64,000 nucleotides of DNA. Origin: Chondrus crispus. Lineage: Eukaryota; Rhodophyta; Florideophyceae; Gigartinales; Gigartinaceae. The notes beneath the pieces are model-generated. The model did not search any database and was not told the DNA's origin. It was given only the letters and a program-made list of their open reading frames with translations. Below, in pieces: positions 40,816-51,095 of this stretch. The stretch lies in contig NW_005179190.1 of assembly GCF_000350225.1 (NCBI RefSeq), forward strand, positions 51,000 to 114,999, read 5' to 3'. Position numbers and translations under genes: made by a program. The first letter of the stretch is position 1. The number at the start of each line of letters is the position of its first letter.

Positions 40816-43051
40816 ATGTCTCCGAATGACAACGTTGCGCAAAAGCATGCGCCTTCGCTCACGGACAGACCGTCTGTTCCCGCTTTGATCGCCCCGCCCA
40901 CACTTGGGCTCGCGTCGGTAGGATTGCCTGCCGTCGTCACCACCGAGGTTCCTTCCGTCTCGTCGGGACTCCCCGTCGTTACAGTGCCATCAGGGCCTGT
41001 TCGTATATCCCAAGATTTTTCAGGAGGCGATCCTGTCGTCTGTTCGTCGGGGAACATCGTGGACAAGCAAGGTCCTCCCGCCGTGGGCTCTTCGTCGGTG
41101 TCAGGCTCATCGGGGGTCTGTGATCACGCATCGAACGTGCCGTTCGGCGTTGCAAGCCTGAAGCCGACGCGCCGGTCTGCTCTGGAGGAGTCTGGAAACG
41201 TGAACGTCACCAAGCCCGGTGACCTTATGACGTTGCGCCGTTACGAGTTGTACTGTGCCACGCCAAGTTATTCAGCATTCGGAAGCTGTCGCGTCCCGGG
41301 ATATCCGTACACAGGATCTCCCCCGAGCGAGGGCGTCTTGCGGATCGGTTCCGCAACGTCGCTGCTCGGCCGTGCCGATACTTCCGCTCAATCGCTCCCG
41401 AGAGCAGCATTGACGTACGAATGGGAGGAGTTCCCTCGTGTAGACGTGACACTCGAAGATGTCCTTTCCGTGGACAGTCCCCGTCCTGACCTCCGTCCGT
41501 TCCAGAAAATGGCGAGAGGTGGGACATCGTCGTCCATCGTTACAGCCTTGGAAGAATATTTTCGGCAGGGACCCGCGTTTCCGGTGCCTTTGGAAATTCC
41601 GTGTGACCGCGCGTTTGTATTTTCTTACTCTGAAGTGGAGTACGTTGACCGAGCCGCTCGGTTCCTTTTCGGGACTGTCGACCCGTCGGATACAGAGATG
41701 CCGCTTCCTTTGGTCAAGCCTCTGTATACGTACCCAGTTCCGGGCTCAGAAGGTCTTCGTCCGGTGGTAACGAAAGCCACCGCGGGCTTAATGCGCCTCA
41801 CTGGCCGCGTGTTGTGGCCATCCGACTGGCTCGTTCATCGCCGGAGCGGATCGCATGAGTCTCGAATGACTCCGTCGTCGGAGTTGGCGATTGGTCTGAC
41901 CAAGATAGATTTCGCGGAGCTCCCTCCGTTCGTTTGGCAGTCTATGCCACCGGCAGGGGTGCCCGTACTCTGTCCCCTCGTTTTAAGGTACTTCGGCTAT
42001 GCCGCGAACGGCCGCTGGCACCCGTATCTTTCTCGCCTCGAGCGAGTCGTGACCATCGAGGTCCGTTAACGTTGCATGTGCGATCATGCAGCAAGCTCTC
42101 GGTGAGCGTCGAGCCTTCCTCGTCTCAGACGGCGTACTTAATGCACTCCGTTCGGTCGTGGCGGGCGCGCCTCGTCTGGCAGCCCCGCTCGTTGGTCGTG
42201 GCACTCCACGAATGTGGTCGTTCTCAGAAGCCCTGGGACTTATGGAACGCGTCCGTAGTGCACCAGAAGCACTTTTCGTCGTATGGGAGGATTTTTCGAC
42301 CGGTGTCGAATCGTCGTACGTGTACTATCACGCTGCGTCGGACTCCTTCCGTCGAGAGTACAGAAACAACCCAAGCTCAGGACGTCGAGGGCGTTTGAGA
42401 CTGGGTCACAAGAGGGACTACAGTCACGTTGCCGGACAAGTTGCTTCTCTCCCAGCACCGTCTGGGGCATCTCTGGATCCTCCAGTCTCTAACGCAAGGG
42501 CCATCGTCGAGTCTGATATTTCCAGGGACGACCTGGTTCGTTTGCCGAAAGCGGTCGAAGCGTTAGGCCAAAGGGCCTACGAATCTTGGAATGTCCGCTC
42601 GATGATCGAGACGTTAGCTCGCTGGTACCTCGTTCGTACAGCAGAGCTTCGTAAGATGAAGTGGGACCTTCGTGGTGCCCTTTCCGAGGCCAACGGGGCT
42701 ACGGAGCGTGCAGATCGAGCTTCGAGTACAGTAGAAGACTTGCGTACTTCTCTTCGTGAAGTTCGCGCAGAGCGCGATCGTTATCGCCAGTCACATGACA
42801 CCCTCTGGCGCTCCCAAGGGTATGGAAATGCTCGTCATGGACATGACTCGTTAGTTGGTTCGAGCGCCACGAATGCGCGCGCGCCCGTTCCGAGTATTCC
42901 GGATCCTTATTCTTTGGCTCCGCGTGATGGATACGAGACGGCGTATCGTTCACCGACGCGAGATATTGAGGGCGGTCCCCCTCGTGTTTCATCGGGAGAC
43001 GAGGATGCGTATTACCGAGACCGAACTGCAGGTCACTATGCCCGTCGTTAA
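40816..43051 (+). CDS. R2 antisense protein, homologous to the R3 protein; one frameshift
   Basis: Two frames, 40816-42069 (417 codons) and 42086-43051 (321 codons), form one protein shifted by one base near 42035-42070. The order is a Ser/Pro/Val-rich N-terminus, a conserved region with IPCDRAFVFSYSEVEYVDRA (about 41600-41660) and LMRLTGRVLWPSDW (about 41788-41830), then ALGLMERV, ALGQRAYESWNV, and a C-terminal coiled coil ending RAERDRYRQ (about 42640-42810). All these blocks recur in the R3 protein at 58117-60384. It runs opposite to pol and lies entirely between pol and the 3' LTR. No enzyme motif, zinc finger or membrane segment is seen, and the family is not recognised. The frameshift may be decay or programmed. 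Confidence 0.75.
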
Positions 43052-43179
43052 TTCGTCGCTGGAACTTGTTTCATTGTGCCCGGTGGCACTCGTGCATGGC
43101 CCTTCGGGTCTCGTGTCGCAGAATATGATGCATTGCTAAAGCGCGTGTTGGCTTAAATAACACCATTCGTTAGTCTTAC

Positions 43180-43185
43180 AATAAA
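43180..43185 (+). terminator. AATAAA after the R2 antisense gene
   Basis: A polyadenylation hexamer about 130 bases beyond the stop at 43051 and before the internal polypurine tract, so the antisense transcript can end inside the cassette. Confidence 0.45.
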
Positions 43186-43310
43186 ACAAATTGTTCTTTC
43201 GACATCGTGTTGTTCTTCGACCAACCCTGAATTAATTATTCATCGCGCGTGGACCGTGCCACCTCGAAGAGCTTGAAACTCTCGAACGTTGCTACTGCAG
43301 CGTGCAGTTC

Positions 43311-43330
43311 TGGCCCCCTCCTTAAGCGTG
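43311..43330 (-). other. Internal polypurine-tract copy in R2
   Basis: The minus strand reads CTTAAGGAGGGGGCCA about 50 bases after the stop of pol (43370). The last twelve bases equal those of the terminal tract at 40325-40336. It marks the pol-proximal border of the antisense cassette. Confidence 0.6.
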
Positions 43331-43369
43331 AGGTCCCAGTCACGCCAATCGTGACCGTGTCTTTTGGCT

Positions 43370-46300
43370 TTAAGGGGTTCGCGTATTGCGATGGAGGCGT
43401 TGTCGATAACGACTGACGAGTTCTTCTGGGACACGGGTACGTTTAGTCCATGTGAGTTCTGCGTATCCAGTCCATTTGACGAGAAATTCCACATTTCCGT
43501 CTCGAGTACGGTGGTCCAGGAGGCGATTCACCGTATACGTAGATCCTTCGTGAACCTTCTGAGCAAAGTCGGCGGCAGATGCGTGAGGCACTTCGTTTGA
43601 TCCTGGAGGATGTGCCTCGGCATTCGAATTTTCCGCCGTAGGCTCTGTCGCTGATTCGGCAGCGTTTGTACGAGCGCCTATCGGGGGCGGCGAAAAGACG
43701 CATCTGTCCGCGGAGACACGTTCAGTTACAACGTTCCGATCGATTGTTAGAGTCCGTTTGTCCTGTCGCAGCACCTTGTATGGCCCTTCGGCAGGGGACT
43801 GCAGCTTGCCGGGTTTTGTCGCCCCGACCGTAGAGTCTAGGAAGATAAAATCTACAGCTCTTATCCTTGACTCGACGCGGCGTACTCGCTTGTCAAAGTC
43901 TCGTTTATAACGCGCTTGCGTTTGTTGCAGGCTTTTGTATGCCTTTTGGATAGACACGTTCAAACGTTTTCTGAAATCGTCGCGAGCGGTCGCGTCCTGC
44001 GTAGAACGTCGTCGCACAGAGTGATGCAAAGAGAACTCTGGCGGAGGTCGCGTTAACACTAAATCCAAAAGGGGTTGTCCTTGTAGATCTGTGCAGGTGA
44101 CAGTTGTAAGCGTACGTTAACGCTCCGGCGTAAACATCCCAGTCGTTCTGTTGCTCGTTCACGTAATTTCGTACCATAACCACGATAGTACGGTTGTACC
44201 GCTCGGTCTGTCAGTTCGTTTGTGGATGGTAAGCTGAGGTAAAGAGGTTTGTTACCCTAAGAACTTCACAAACGGACCGGAAGAATCGGGCAGAGAATTG
44301 CTGACCGTTGTCCGACAGTAGTGTTTTTGGCACTCCGTATTTGAATACCCAGGCCTCGCAAAAGGCAACGGCCACAACATAGGCGGTAACGCTTCGTAAC
44401 GCAACGACCTGCGTAAGTTTCGTGAAACGATCCGTAATCACAAGAAGGTATTTGCGTCCCTTCTTGGATTTCAGTAGAGGTCCAAATATATCAATACCGA
44501 TGGACTCTAGCGGTGCCGTTGCCGGAAACAGCTTGAGGCAGTTGAGCCTCTTACGTAACCGAACGCGGTTCTTCGCGCAATGTCGACAGTTCCGTACTGT
44601 CGCCGCGACGTCTTCAGCCATGTGTGGCCAGTAGTACGTTCGTCTTAGGATGTAGTACATCCTGCTCTGTCCTGGATGTCCTGCGAAAACGGGGTCGTGC
44701 GTTAGCGATAAGGTCCGAGCTCTTAACGTTTTAGGTATAACGATTTGCACGATATCACGTTCGTACGGGTGCTTGCGCTTGAGCAGCCCGTCCGTATCCC
44801 CGAAAAAGTGCGAGTCGCGTCTTCTGTCCTGTCGAGACAGAACCGTCTGACAAAAGTCATCAGCTCGTTGTTCTTCAGCCAGCTCGTCGAAGGAGAGAGG
44901 AGCGGGCAGTGCATCGTTTGGGCGGTTGTTGGACAGAGCCTCCTGGTCGTCTGGAAGGCCGAAGTCATCGAGTTCTACGTCGTCCATCTCGTCGGACTCG
45001 TCTTTCTCGTGCGTCCAAACGACTGGTTCCATAGCGTCACGGGGATCTCCGATCGTAGAGAGTGCTCCAGTGCGCGTCGTAACGAAAATCGTTTCCGTTT
45101 CGTGATCACACTTCGGAGTGCATCGATGCTCCATTAATTCATTCGAAACATCCTGAACCGTCGTCAAAAGGGAGACGTCACTGTCGAAGGTCGGTACTTC
45201 GTCGTCAATCTCGGGTTGGTTTCCCCTATTTGGGGAAACCAATCGTGAGAGCGCGTCCGGGACTTGGTGCACTCGTCCCGGGCGATATTCGATCGTGAAG
45301 TCGAACTCAGCTAGGCGAAGTCTCCATCTTGTTAGTCTCCCGGAGGACTCCGTTAACGTCATGAGCCATCGTAGGGCGTCATGATCGGTTCGAACCGTTA
45401 AGTGCGTACCTTCGATATACGGCCGCAACGATGTGGTTGTCCACACAACAGCGTAACATTCGCGCTCGGTAGCGGAATAGTTTCGTTCGCTTTCTTTAAG
45501 GGCATAAGACCAGTAGCCGACTGGATGCCAATTACCAAGGATCGTCCTGTTGTTGTAGAAGCCTACAGCCGAGCTGGTAAGCGGAGGCATCAGTATCGAT
45601 GACGTATGGCTTACCCAACCGTGACAAAGCCAACACGGGGGGCGAGACTATTCTATTTTTCAGCTCTTCGAATGCCTTCACTTACGCATCTGTTGGGCTA
45701 TCGCAATCCACGTCTGCGTTCTTACGCGTCATTTCCGTCAAAGGTTTTGCAACTTTCGAAAATCCCTGAACGAAACGTCGATACACGTTGCAGGCTCCCA
45801 AGAAGGAACGGACCTGAGTGAGGGTTCGAGGGAACTCGGCAGACGCGAATGAAGACGCTGCATCCTCGGCGACTCGTAGCTTACCAGGAGTTATAACGTG
45901 CCCAGGGTATCGTACCTTGCGTTGGAAGAAGGCGCACTTCTTTAGCTTCAGCGAGATTCCCGCTGATCGTAGCAGCGAAAGGACGGTATCGAGGTGCTGT
46001 ACGTGCTTTTCCATTGTACGAGAGAACACGATTACATCGTCAAGGTAAACATGGCAAATTTGCCAACGTACGCCAGACAGTATGATGTCTAGCGCTCTCT
46101 GAAACGTCACCGGGGCGTTCCGTAGGCCGAAAGGCATCCGTAAATATCGGAACGTACCGAGATAGCTCGTAAACGTAGTCTTCTTACGATCTTCAGGAGC
46201 AACCGGGATTTGCCAATATCCCGAGTTGCAGTCCAATGTGGAAAAGATCTTAGCGTCTCCAAGGGAGTCGATACAATCGTCCATGCGCGGTAGGGGATAA

Positions 46301-46640
46301 GCGTCCCCTATCGTTTTCTTGTTCAGGCGTCTGTAGTCGACGCAGAAACGAAGTGAACCGTCCTTCTTTGGGACGAGCACTACGGAGAAGCCCACTCAGA
46401 GGTCGCGGGTTCGATAACCCCAGCATTGAGCATCTTCTCAATTTCTTCTGCGAGCTTCGTACTCATCGCAGGTCCTTGGCGATACGGCATTGAACTTAGG
46501 GGTTTCGTATCCCTCTGGAGCTCAATGCAATGTTCTGTAGCCGAGGTGGTACCAAGATTGCCATCCCACATCGACGAGTGCTTCCGTAGCACAGCCAAAA
46601 TTTCGGCTCGTAAGGGTTCGTCCGAAATGTGCCTGAGACT
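43370..46640 (-). pseudogene. pol: R2 pol: RT, RNase H, integrase, chromodomain; broken
   Basis: From right to left: RT N-terminus with GVIEPATSEWASP (to 46380, then a frameshift), RT core 46395-45682 with FSTLDCNSGY (Asp intact) and VYLDDVIVFS, a frameshift at about 45690-45590, RNase H and integrase 45590-44211 with an HHCC region, IDIF and LLSDNG. A TGA replaces the Gly codon before QTERY at 44211-44213. The frame continues to about 44070, shifts again, and ends with a chromodomain (EFLVKWTGYAELTW, stop at 43370). The catalytic residues that are visible are intact, so the damage is frame damage. The sequence resembles R3 pol closely and R1 pol less. Confidence 0.88.
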
Positions 46641-47941
46641 AACGTGAGATTCCCAGTCTTCTGTAACCTTCTCCTTCGTAGAACATCTATGTTCTGCCGC
46701 AGGGTCCGATTCCTTTCGTAGGTCGACCCCTCATTGGTTGAGGTTGTCTCTGGGATTGCCGAGATATTGAGAACTCGGCCCATTTCCTCAGCGACTGGTC
46801 GCTCTGGCGTAAGGATACCGACTGGGTTGCGCTTCGCAGACCCAATGATGGTATTCTTAGGAAGCCTCCGTGGCTTTCGGGAGAAGTTCGCAACGATGAC
46901 TTCAAACGGACGGTTGGGAAGTACATCCGCCACCCCGTTCGTTAGTCGTAAACCGTGACGGTGTTGCAAGGAAGGCTTAGGGTCAAGAAATACAAGTCCT
47001 AAACCCTTCGTAGTGACCCTCACTCCGAGTTGTGACATAGCCGGGATCGAAATCCATTTGGCCAGACGGATGGGTTGGGCGTCAGTTTCACGACCGTTGT
47101 CGTTCTGTGTACGTCGCCATGGCTTGATACCCGTGTCGCCGTGAGTAGAAGCGACGCCTTTTCCGTCTATAATGGCGACGCTACGTCCACGACGTAATTC
47201 AAGGCATTGCTTGTCGATGTCAATTCGTTTGACGTGCGCGTCAATGAAAGACGTCCCTGGGAGGACTTCTACAGCGAGAGAATCGGCTACCACGAAGGGT
47301 AGTCGATACGTGACGTTACCGAGTCGTACAGCGAGACGGACGACTGCGGTAAGCTTCAGCGGGCTTGAATCTGCTCCTGCCAATCTTGGCAGCGAGGCGT
47401 TCGGTATTTGATACGTTCGCCAGTTCGGAGGGAGACAGTCCCTACGCACGAGATTGTATCCTGAACAGGTATCAATCGCAATTCGATACGGCTTTAAGGC
47501 GTTGGTGGCGGTACCAATCGAACCGTAGACGGTATACAGCTTCGAGGAAAGCAAGCACACCACCCCGTCTACGACTCGGGGATCCCCCTTCGCGAGGTAA
47601 TCACCTGGACGAGGACGTTTTCGTCTTGTTTTTCTTTTCTCTCGGGGCCTTGCCGCTCTCGATCTCGGTCGAGATTGTTTGTCCATGACAGAATCCGTTT
47701 GCGCCCCGGCGCAATCTTTGGAAGAACCTGGTTCGCCAGATCGTAGAGTTCTATCGGTCACGAGGTACCCCTCGTCGAGTTGCACGGCGGCTAGCGGCGC
47801 AGAGTTATCAGGGTTGATATCGCCGGAACTCTGAACGAATTTGCCTCCCTGCTCGTCGGGCTTTTCGTGCTGCCCGTCGTCTTGGTACACGTTTGTAAAT
47901 AAGGAAACAGGTGAATCTTGCAACGTTGCAAACGAGACCAC
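46496..47941 (-). CDS. R2 protease region of pol
   Basis: A 481-codon frame, -1 relative to gag, starting right after the gag stop. The middle part holds IDTCSGYNLV, the place of the aspartic protease site. The usual DTGA is DTCS, so the Asp and Thr remain but the Gly is Cys. The C-terminal part has the conserved LTNGVADVLPNRPFEVIVANF block that R1a shows as VVQVEPDRPFRLLVANF. The end of this frame overlaps the start of the RT frame (46598), where a frameshift breaks the polyprotein. Confidence 0.7.
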   Translation of the reverse strand: MVSFATLQDSPVSLFTNVYQDDGQHEKPDEQGGKFVQSSGDINPDNSAPLAAVQLDEGYLVTDRTLRSGEPGSSKDCAGAQTDSVMDKQSRPRSRAARPREKRKTRRKRPRPGDYLAKGDPRVVDGVVCLLSSKLYTVYGSIGTATNALKPYRIAIDTCSGYNLVRRDCLPPNWRTYQIPNASLPRLAGADSSPLKLTAVVRLAVRLGNVTYRLPFVVADSLAVEVLPGTSFIDAHVKRIDIDKQCLELRRGRSVAIIDGKGVASTHGDTGIKPWRRTQNDNGRETDAQPIRLAKWISIPAMSQLGVRVTTKGLGLVFLDPKPSLQHRHGLRLTNGVADVLPNRPFEVIVANFSRKPRRLPKNTIIGSAKRNPVGILTPERPVAEEMGRVLNISAIPETTSTNEGSTYERNRTLRQNIDVLRRRRLQKTGNLTLVSGTFRTNPYEPKFWLCYGSTRRCGMAILVPPRLQNIALSSRGIRNP

Positions 47942-47943
47942 CT

Positions 47944-50248
47944 TTACACTTTTCCCGAAGAACTACTCTCATCAGAGGTATCTGGGCGACTTGAGGTATT
48001 CCTATTCGGGGGATTCTGTTGTTCCGCTCGTGCGGTGTCGAGCCGCCCTCCGTCCAAACGCGCCACGTCGGCTGGCACGAGCATTACCGGTTCTTCATTC
48101 GCGCGTGTTGCGAAGTCAGAGGTGACGAGATCGCGCAGGTACATCATTGCTCCTTGCACGTCGTTCTGCGTAGGACGACGCACTTCACGATTTGTTTGCC
48201 CACCACGACGGGGGTAATTCGTATCGGACGAACGATAGCCTTGATCGGGTCTTCGGAGGACTGTTTTGCTTGGTTCACGGAAACCAACTTGTCGCTGACG
48301 GCCTCTGTTACCCGCTTGACGGAAGCGGTCGTCTGGGAGCTGCCTGAACAAGTTCCGCATATGAGGCCTCGTCTCCAGCTGATACTCGTAGTTACGGTAT
48401 GCTGAGTAGAGTTGCTGCTCTTTCGTCAGAAAGGGGCACGTGTAGAGGGTGTGCCCCACGATGCGGCAGAGCCAGTAACGATGGTACGGGGAATTGGGCG
48501 GCACGATCGATTGTGCCAGCCTCACCTGTTCCTCTGTTAGAGTGGGAACGTGAGAACGAATAAAACGCTCGTTGCGCTTCGAAATATCCACTTCCGTTGT
48601 GCTTATCGGATCTTCCGCCGATCTGGCGGTGTTAAACGTATCGGAACTTGTCGATTCGGCGACAACTCGTCCGGGCATGATTGATACGGGATCAAACTGT
48701 GCGCCCGGTGGCGCATCGAGTAAGCCAGCATTCCCCGCCACGAAATTGCTTGGGGCTTCGTGTCCTGTGAGATACAACGTCGAGCCAGAAGATGAAGGCG
48801 CCCTTGGTGGGCGTACTCGAGGCGTCCGTTGCGCGTTCGCTCCGATGTCGGGTAAAGCTTTTCCTGAACGGGCTCGGTATGTATTACCCTCCGCGAGCGC
48901 GATGCAGCGAACAGCGGCAAGGTCGTTTCGTTCGCCAAACGGAAGGCGATAAACGGTCTCGGTTACTACATCCCTCGTTTCGACAGCCAATCCGCGGATG
49001 AAGTAGTTCACCAGCGCGGCGTCGGAGAACACGGCGGTACAGGAATACGCGAGATCTTCCAGTCGATCTGCGTACACGTTTTCGTTTTCATGCGGAAGTT
49101 GACGAATTGTAGCGACCTTTTCGTAGGCATCGTTGAGAACGTCATCCGTAAGATAACGGCGGATCAGCAGGTTCACCAACCCGGGCTACGAAATTGACCC
49201 AGCGCTCCGTAGCGAACTGGATCGTAACGCCGTCATCGTGTAAGAAGTGTACAGGCGTTCCGCGTCACGCTCCAAGAAATGAGCGATGACTCGTACAGCT
49301 ACGCCCTCGTTGAGCGCTGTGCGTTAAAGGTGATGCTGAGTCCTTGAGAAAAGACATCAGTGTTATCGGGGAGGAGCCATCGAAGGTCTTCTTCGTAGGC
49401 CGTATGCCTTGGCAGCGCTTCACGTATTTGCCAATTCGTCCACCATCGTTCTCCGAGACGAGAATAGAAGTATCTTCGAGACGATAGAGTCGATAGTCGA
49501 CAACGTGGCTGAACTCTTGAAGTAAGGTCTTCGTGGGCTCGATCCCAGGCTCAAGAGGTCCTAAATGACCGAAGGGCGTCACAGCGAGTGGCGGTGAAGG
49601 CGTTTCCGGTCGGTATGGAATCTTGTGGGACACAAACGGAGGGCCTGTGGCCCGTTCTTCACGAGCGTGAGCTTCACGACGAAGCCCATTCGGTTCCAGA
49701 CGATCGGAACTTGTAGGAAGAGGGTCAAAAAGGCGCAACAAAACGGAACTCGGTCGAGACACGTCGGGAGCGTTCGCGGACGTTGAGGATATATCCGATC
49801 CTCTCTCTCGCAGCCGATTCGCGGGGCTTCGTTGCTGATTCACTTGAGCGGCTAAGCGCGAGAACGCGCCCATCTGCTCTGCGGTCAGGTCAGTTGACCT
49901 ATCGTGGATAAGGCTCTCGCAAAGGACGAGTCAAGATTCGATCGTATCGACGTGAGCTCGGAGGCTCTCAAGTCTTTACGTGAAAGATTGGTACCGACCC
50001 AGCATTAGGTCACGGAAATTGTCTCGGCAATGCTCGTAGACATCATCATAGACGTCGCTACGGAGCGCTTTCCGTATATCCTCGAGGTTTCGAAGCATCC
50101 TCTCGTACGAATCCATGTCGGGAGCAACTTGAGTTGGGCGAAAGTCGGAAGCATTTTCAACGACTCCGCTCGGTTCAACCGGCCGTGGGATCGGAGCGGA
50201 CAGTTCCACGGCTTCGGAAACAGCGAGGGAACGATGAGGCGAACTCAT
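47944..50248 (-). pseudogene. gag: R2 gag, interrupted by frameshifts
   Basis: Three frames, 50248-49976, 49873-49265 and 49179-47944, read in the order of a Gag protein: N-terminal part, a matrix/capsid-like middle with ENDGGRIGKYVKRCQG, then a capsid C-terminal part (YADRLEDLAYSCTAVF). The zinc knuckle region reads WLCRIVGHTLYTCPF, which keeps C-X4-H-X4-C but lacks the first Cys of a CCHC box. A basic Arg/Gln/Pro tail follows. The gag stop TAA (47944-47946) is one codon after a GGGAAAA heptamer. At least two frameshifts separate the pieces. Confidence 0.75.
47950..47956 (-). promoter_or_regulatory. -1 frameshift heptamer at the R2 gag-pol junction
   Basis: GGGAAAA in gag phase G-GGA-AAA, followed by GTG TAA. 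The protease frame is -1 to gag and open from here. This fits the X-XXY-YYZ rule. The stop lies one codon downstream, as tight as in R1a and R1b. Confidence 0.65.
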
Positions 50249-50311
50249 ATCGACGAGGCGACGGTTGCCAACGATATTGCTTTGCGCAGCAAACGTAGCG
50301 TGCGCTCACAC

Positions 50312-50329
50312 TTCTAGGTCGGGAGACCA
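50312..50329 (-). promoter_or_regulatory. Primer-binding site of R2
   Basis: The minus strand reads TGGTCTCCCGACCTAGAA one base after the 5' LTR, identical over all 18 bases to the site of R1a; the flanks differ completely on both sides. The same tRNA must prime both families. Confidence 0.85.
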
Positions 50330-50330
50330 G

Positions 50331-51095
50331 TGTAGTAGAACGTGTCGCGCTCGACTGGCTTCGGGTAGCGGGAGCTACGACACGTCGTACTGTAGTTCGA
50401 GACGTGCGAGACGCGACGAGTGCCGTGCACACGTTTAGTACGAACCACAAAACAAGACAGAAGGGAGTTCGGTAGCTGGTTGGTAGAGGTTTTGGTAGAA
50501 CGGTGTGGGTTCGACACATCGGTGCCGCGAAAGGCAGATCCACGTCCTCGACGTGGTAACTCGACGCCGTGCGGAGGCGACGCCGTCACGGAGGACGAAT
50601 CCGGGCGCTATGCGGAGCGCTCGTCGTGCGTTACCCCTGCGGTGGAGTACTTTTCGTTGTACTCGATGTACAAAAAGGGAAGACGAAAACGTAGTCAGGC
50701 GAAAGACTTAGGCACAAAACCAAGGAACAAAGGGGTCGGCCCTCGAGTTGATGCCACCGCGTTGATCGCTGACCCACTCGAGTCCTTCCCCTTCCCTACT
50801 TTATTATATCAACTACAGTAGTCCCCGTTCTTACAGTGCCAGACTGTAACGGTACGACTACACGTCGGGCAGTAATGGTCCTGCACTTGGGCGCCAGCGA
50901 GGTACGCCGGCATCATACATTAGACGGTATGATTCGAGTACAGTACGGACACGGACGCGAATTGCGCTGCCCAACTTACCGGGCGATAAGGTAATTACCT
51001 TTCGAATTGGGAATTAACCAATGCGGTCCTTGTCATACACCATTGGGTGTTCGAGTACAGTATGTACACTAGTGGACACTTGGCGATATACCACA
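50331..51095 (-). repeat. 5' LTR of R2 (L2, 765 bp)
   Basis: On the plus strand TGTAGTAGAACGTG to GCGATATACCACA. It carries the same dyads and promoter block as the other L2 copies and drives transcription leftwards. Confidence 0.95.

Larger units (their letters stand above)
39560..51095 (-). mobile_element. R2: complete 11.5-kb Ty3/gypsy element with an antisense gene
   Basis: Direct L2 LTRs at 39560-40324 and 50331-51095, outer target duplication GCAAG (39555-39559 and 51096-51100), host R1b resuming on both sides, PBS at the right, polypurine tract at the left. gag and pol are on the minus strand but carry several frameshifts and a stop; the antisense cassette (40325-43322) is on the plus strand. 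By eye the LTRs differ at about 20 positions in 765, so R2 is older than R1a. Confidence 0.95.
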
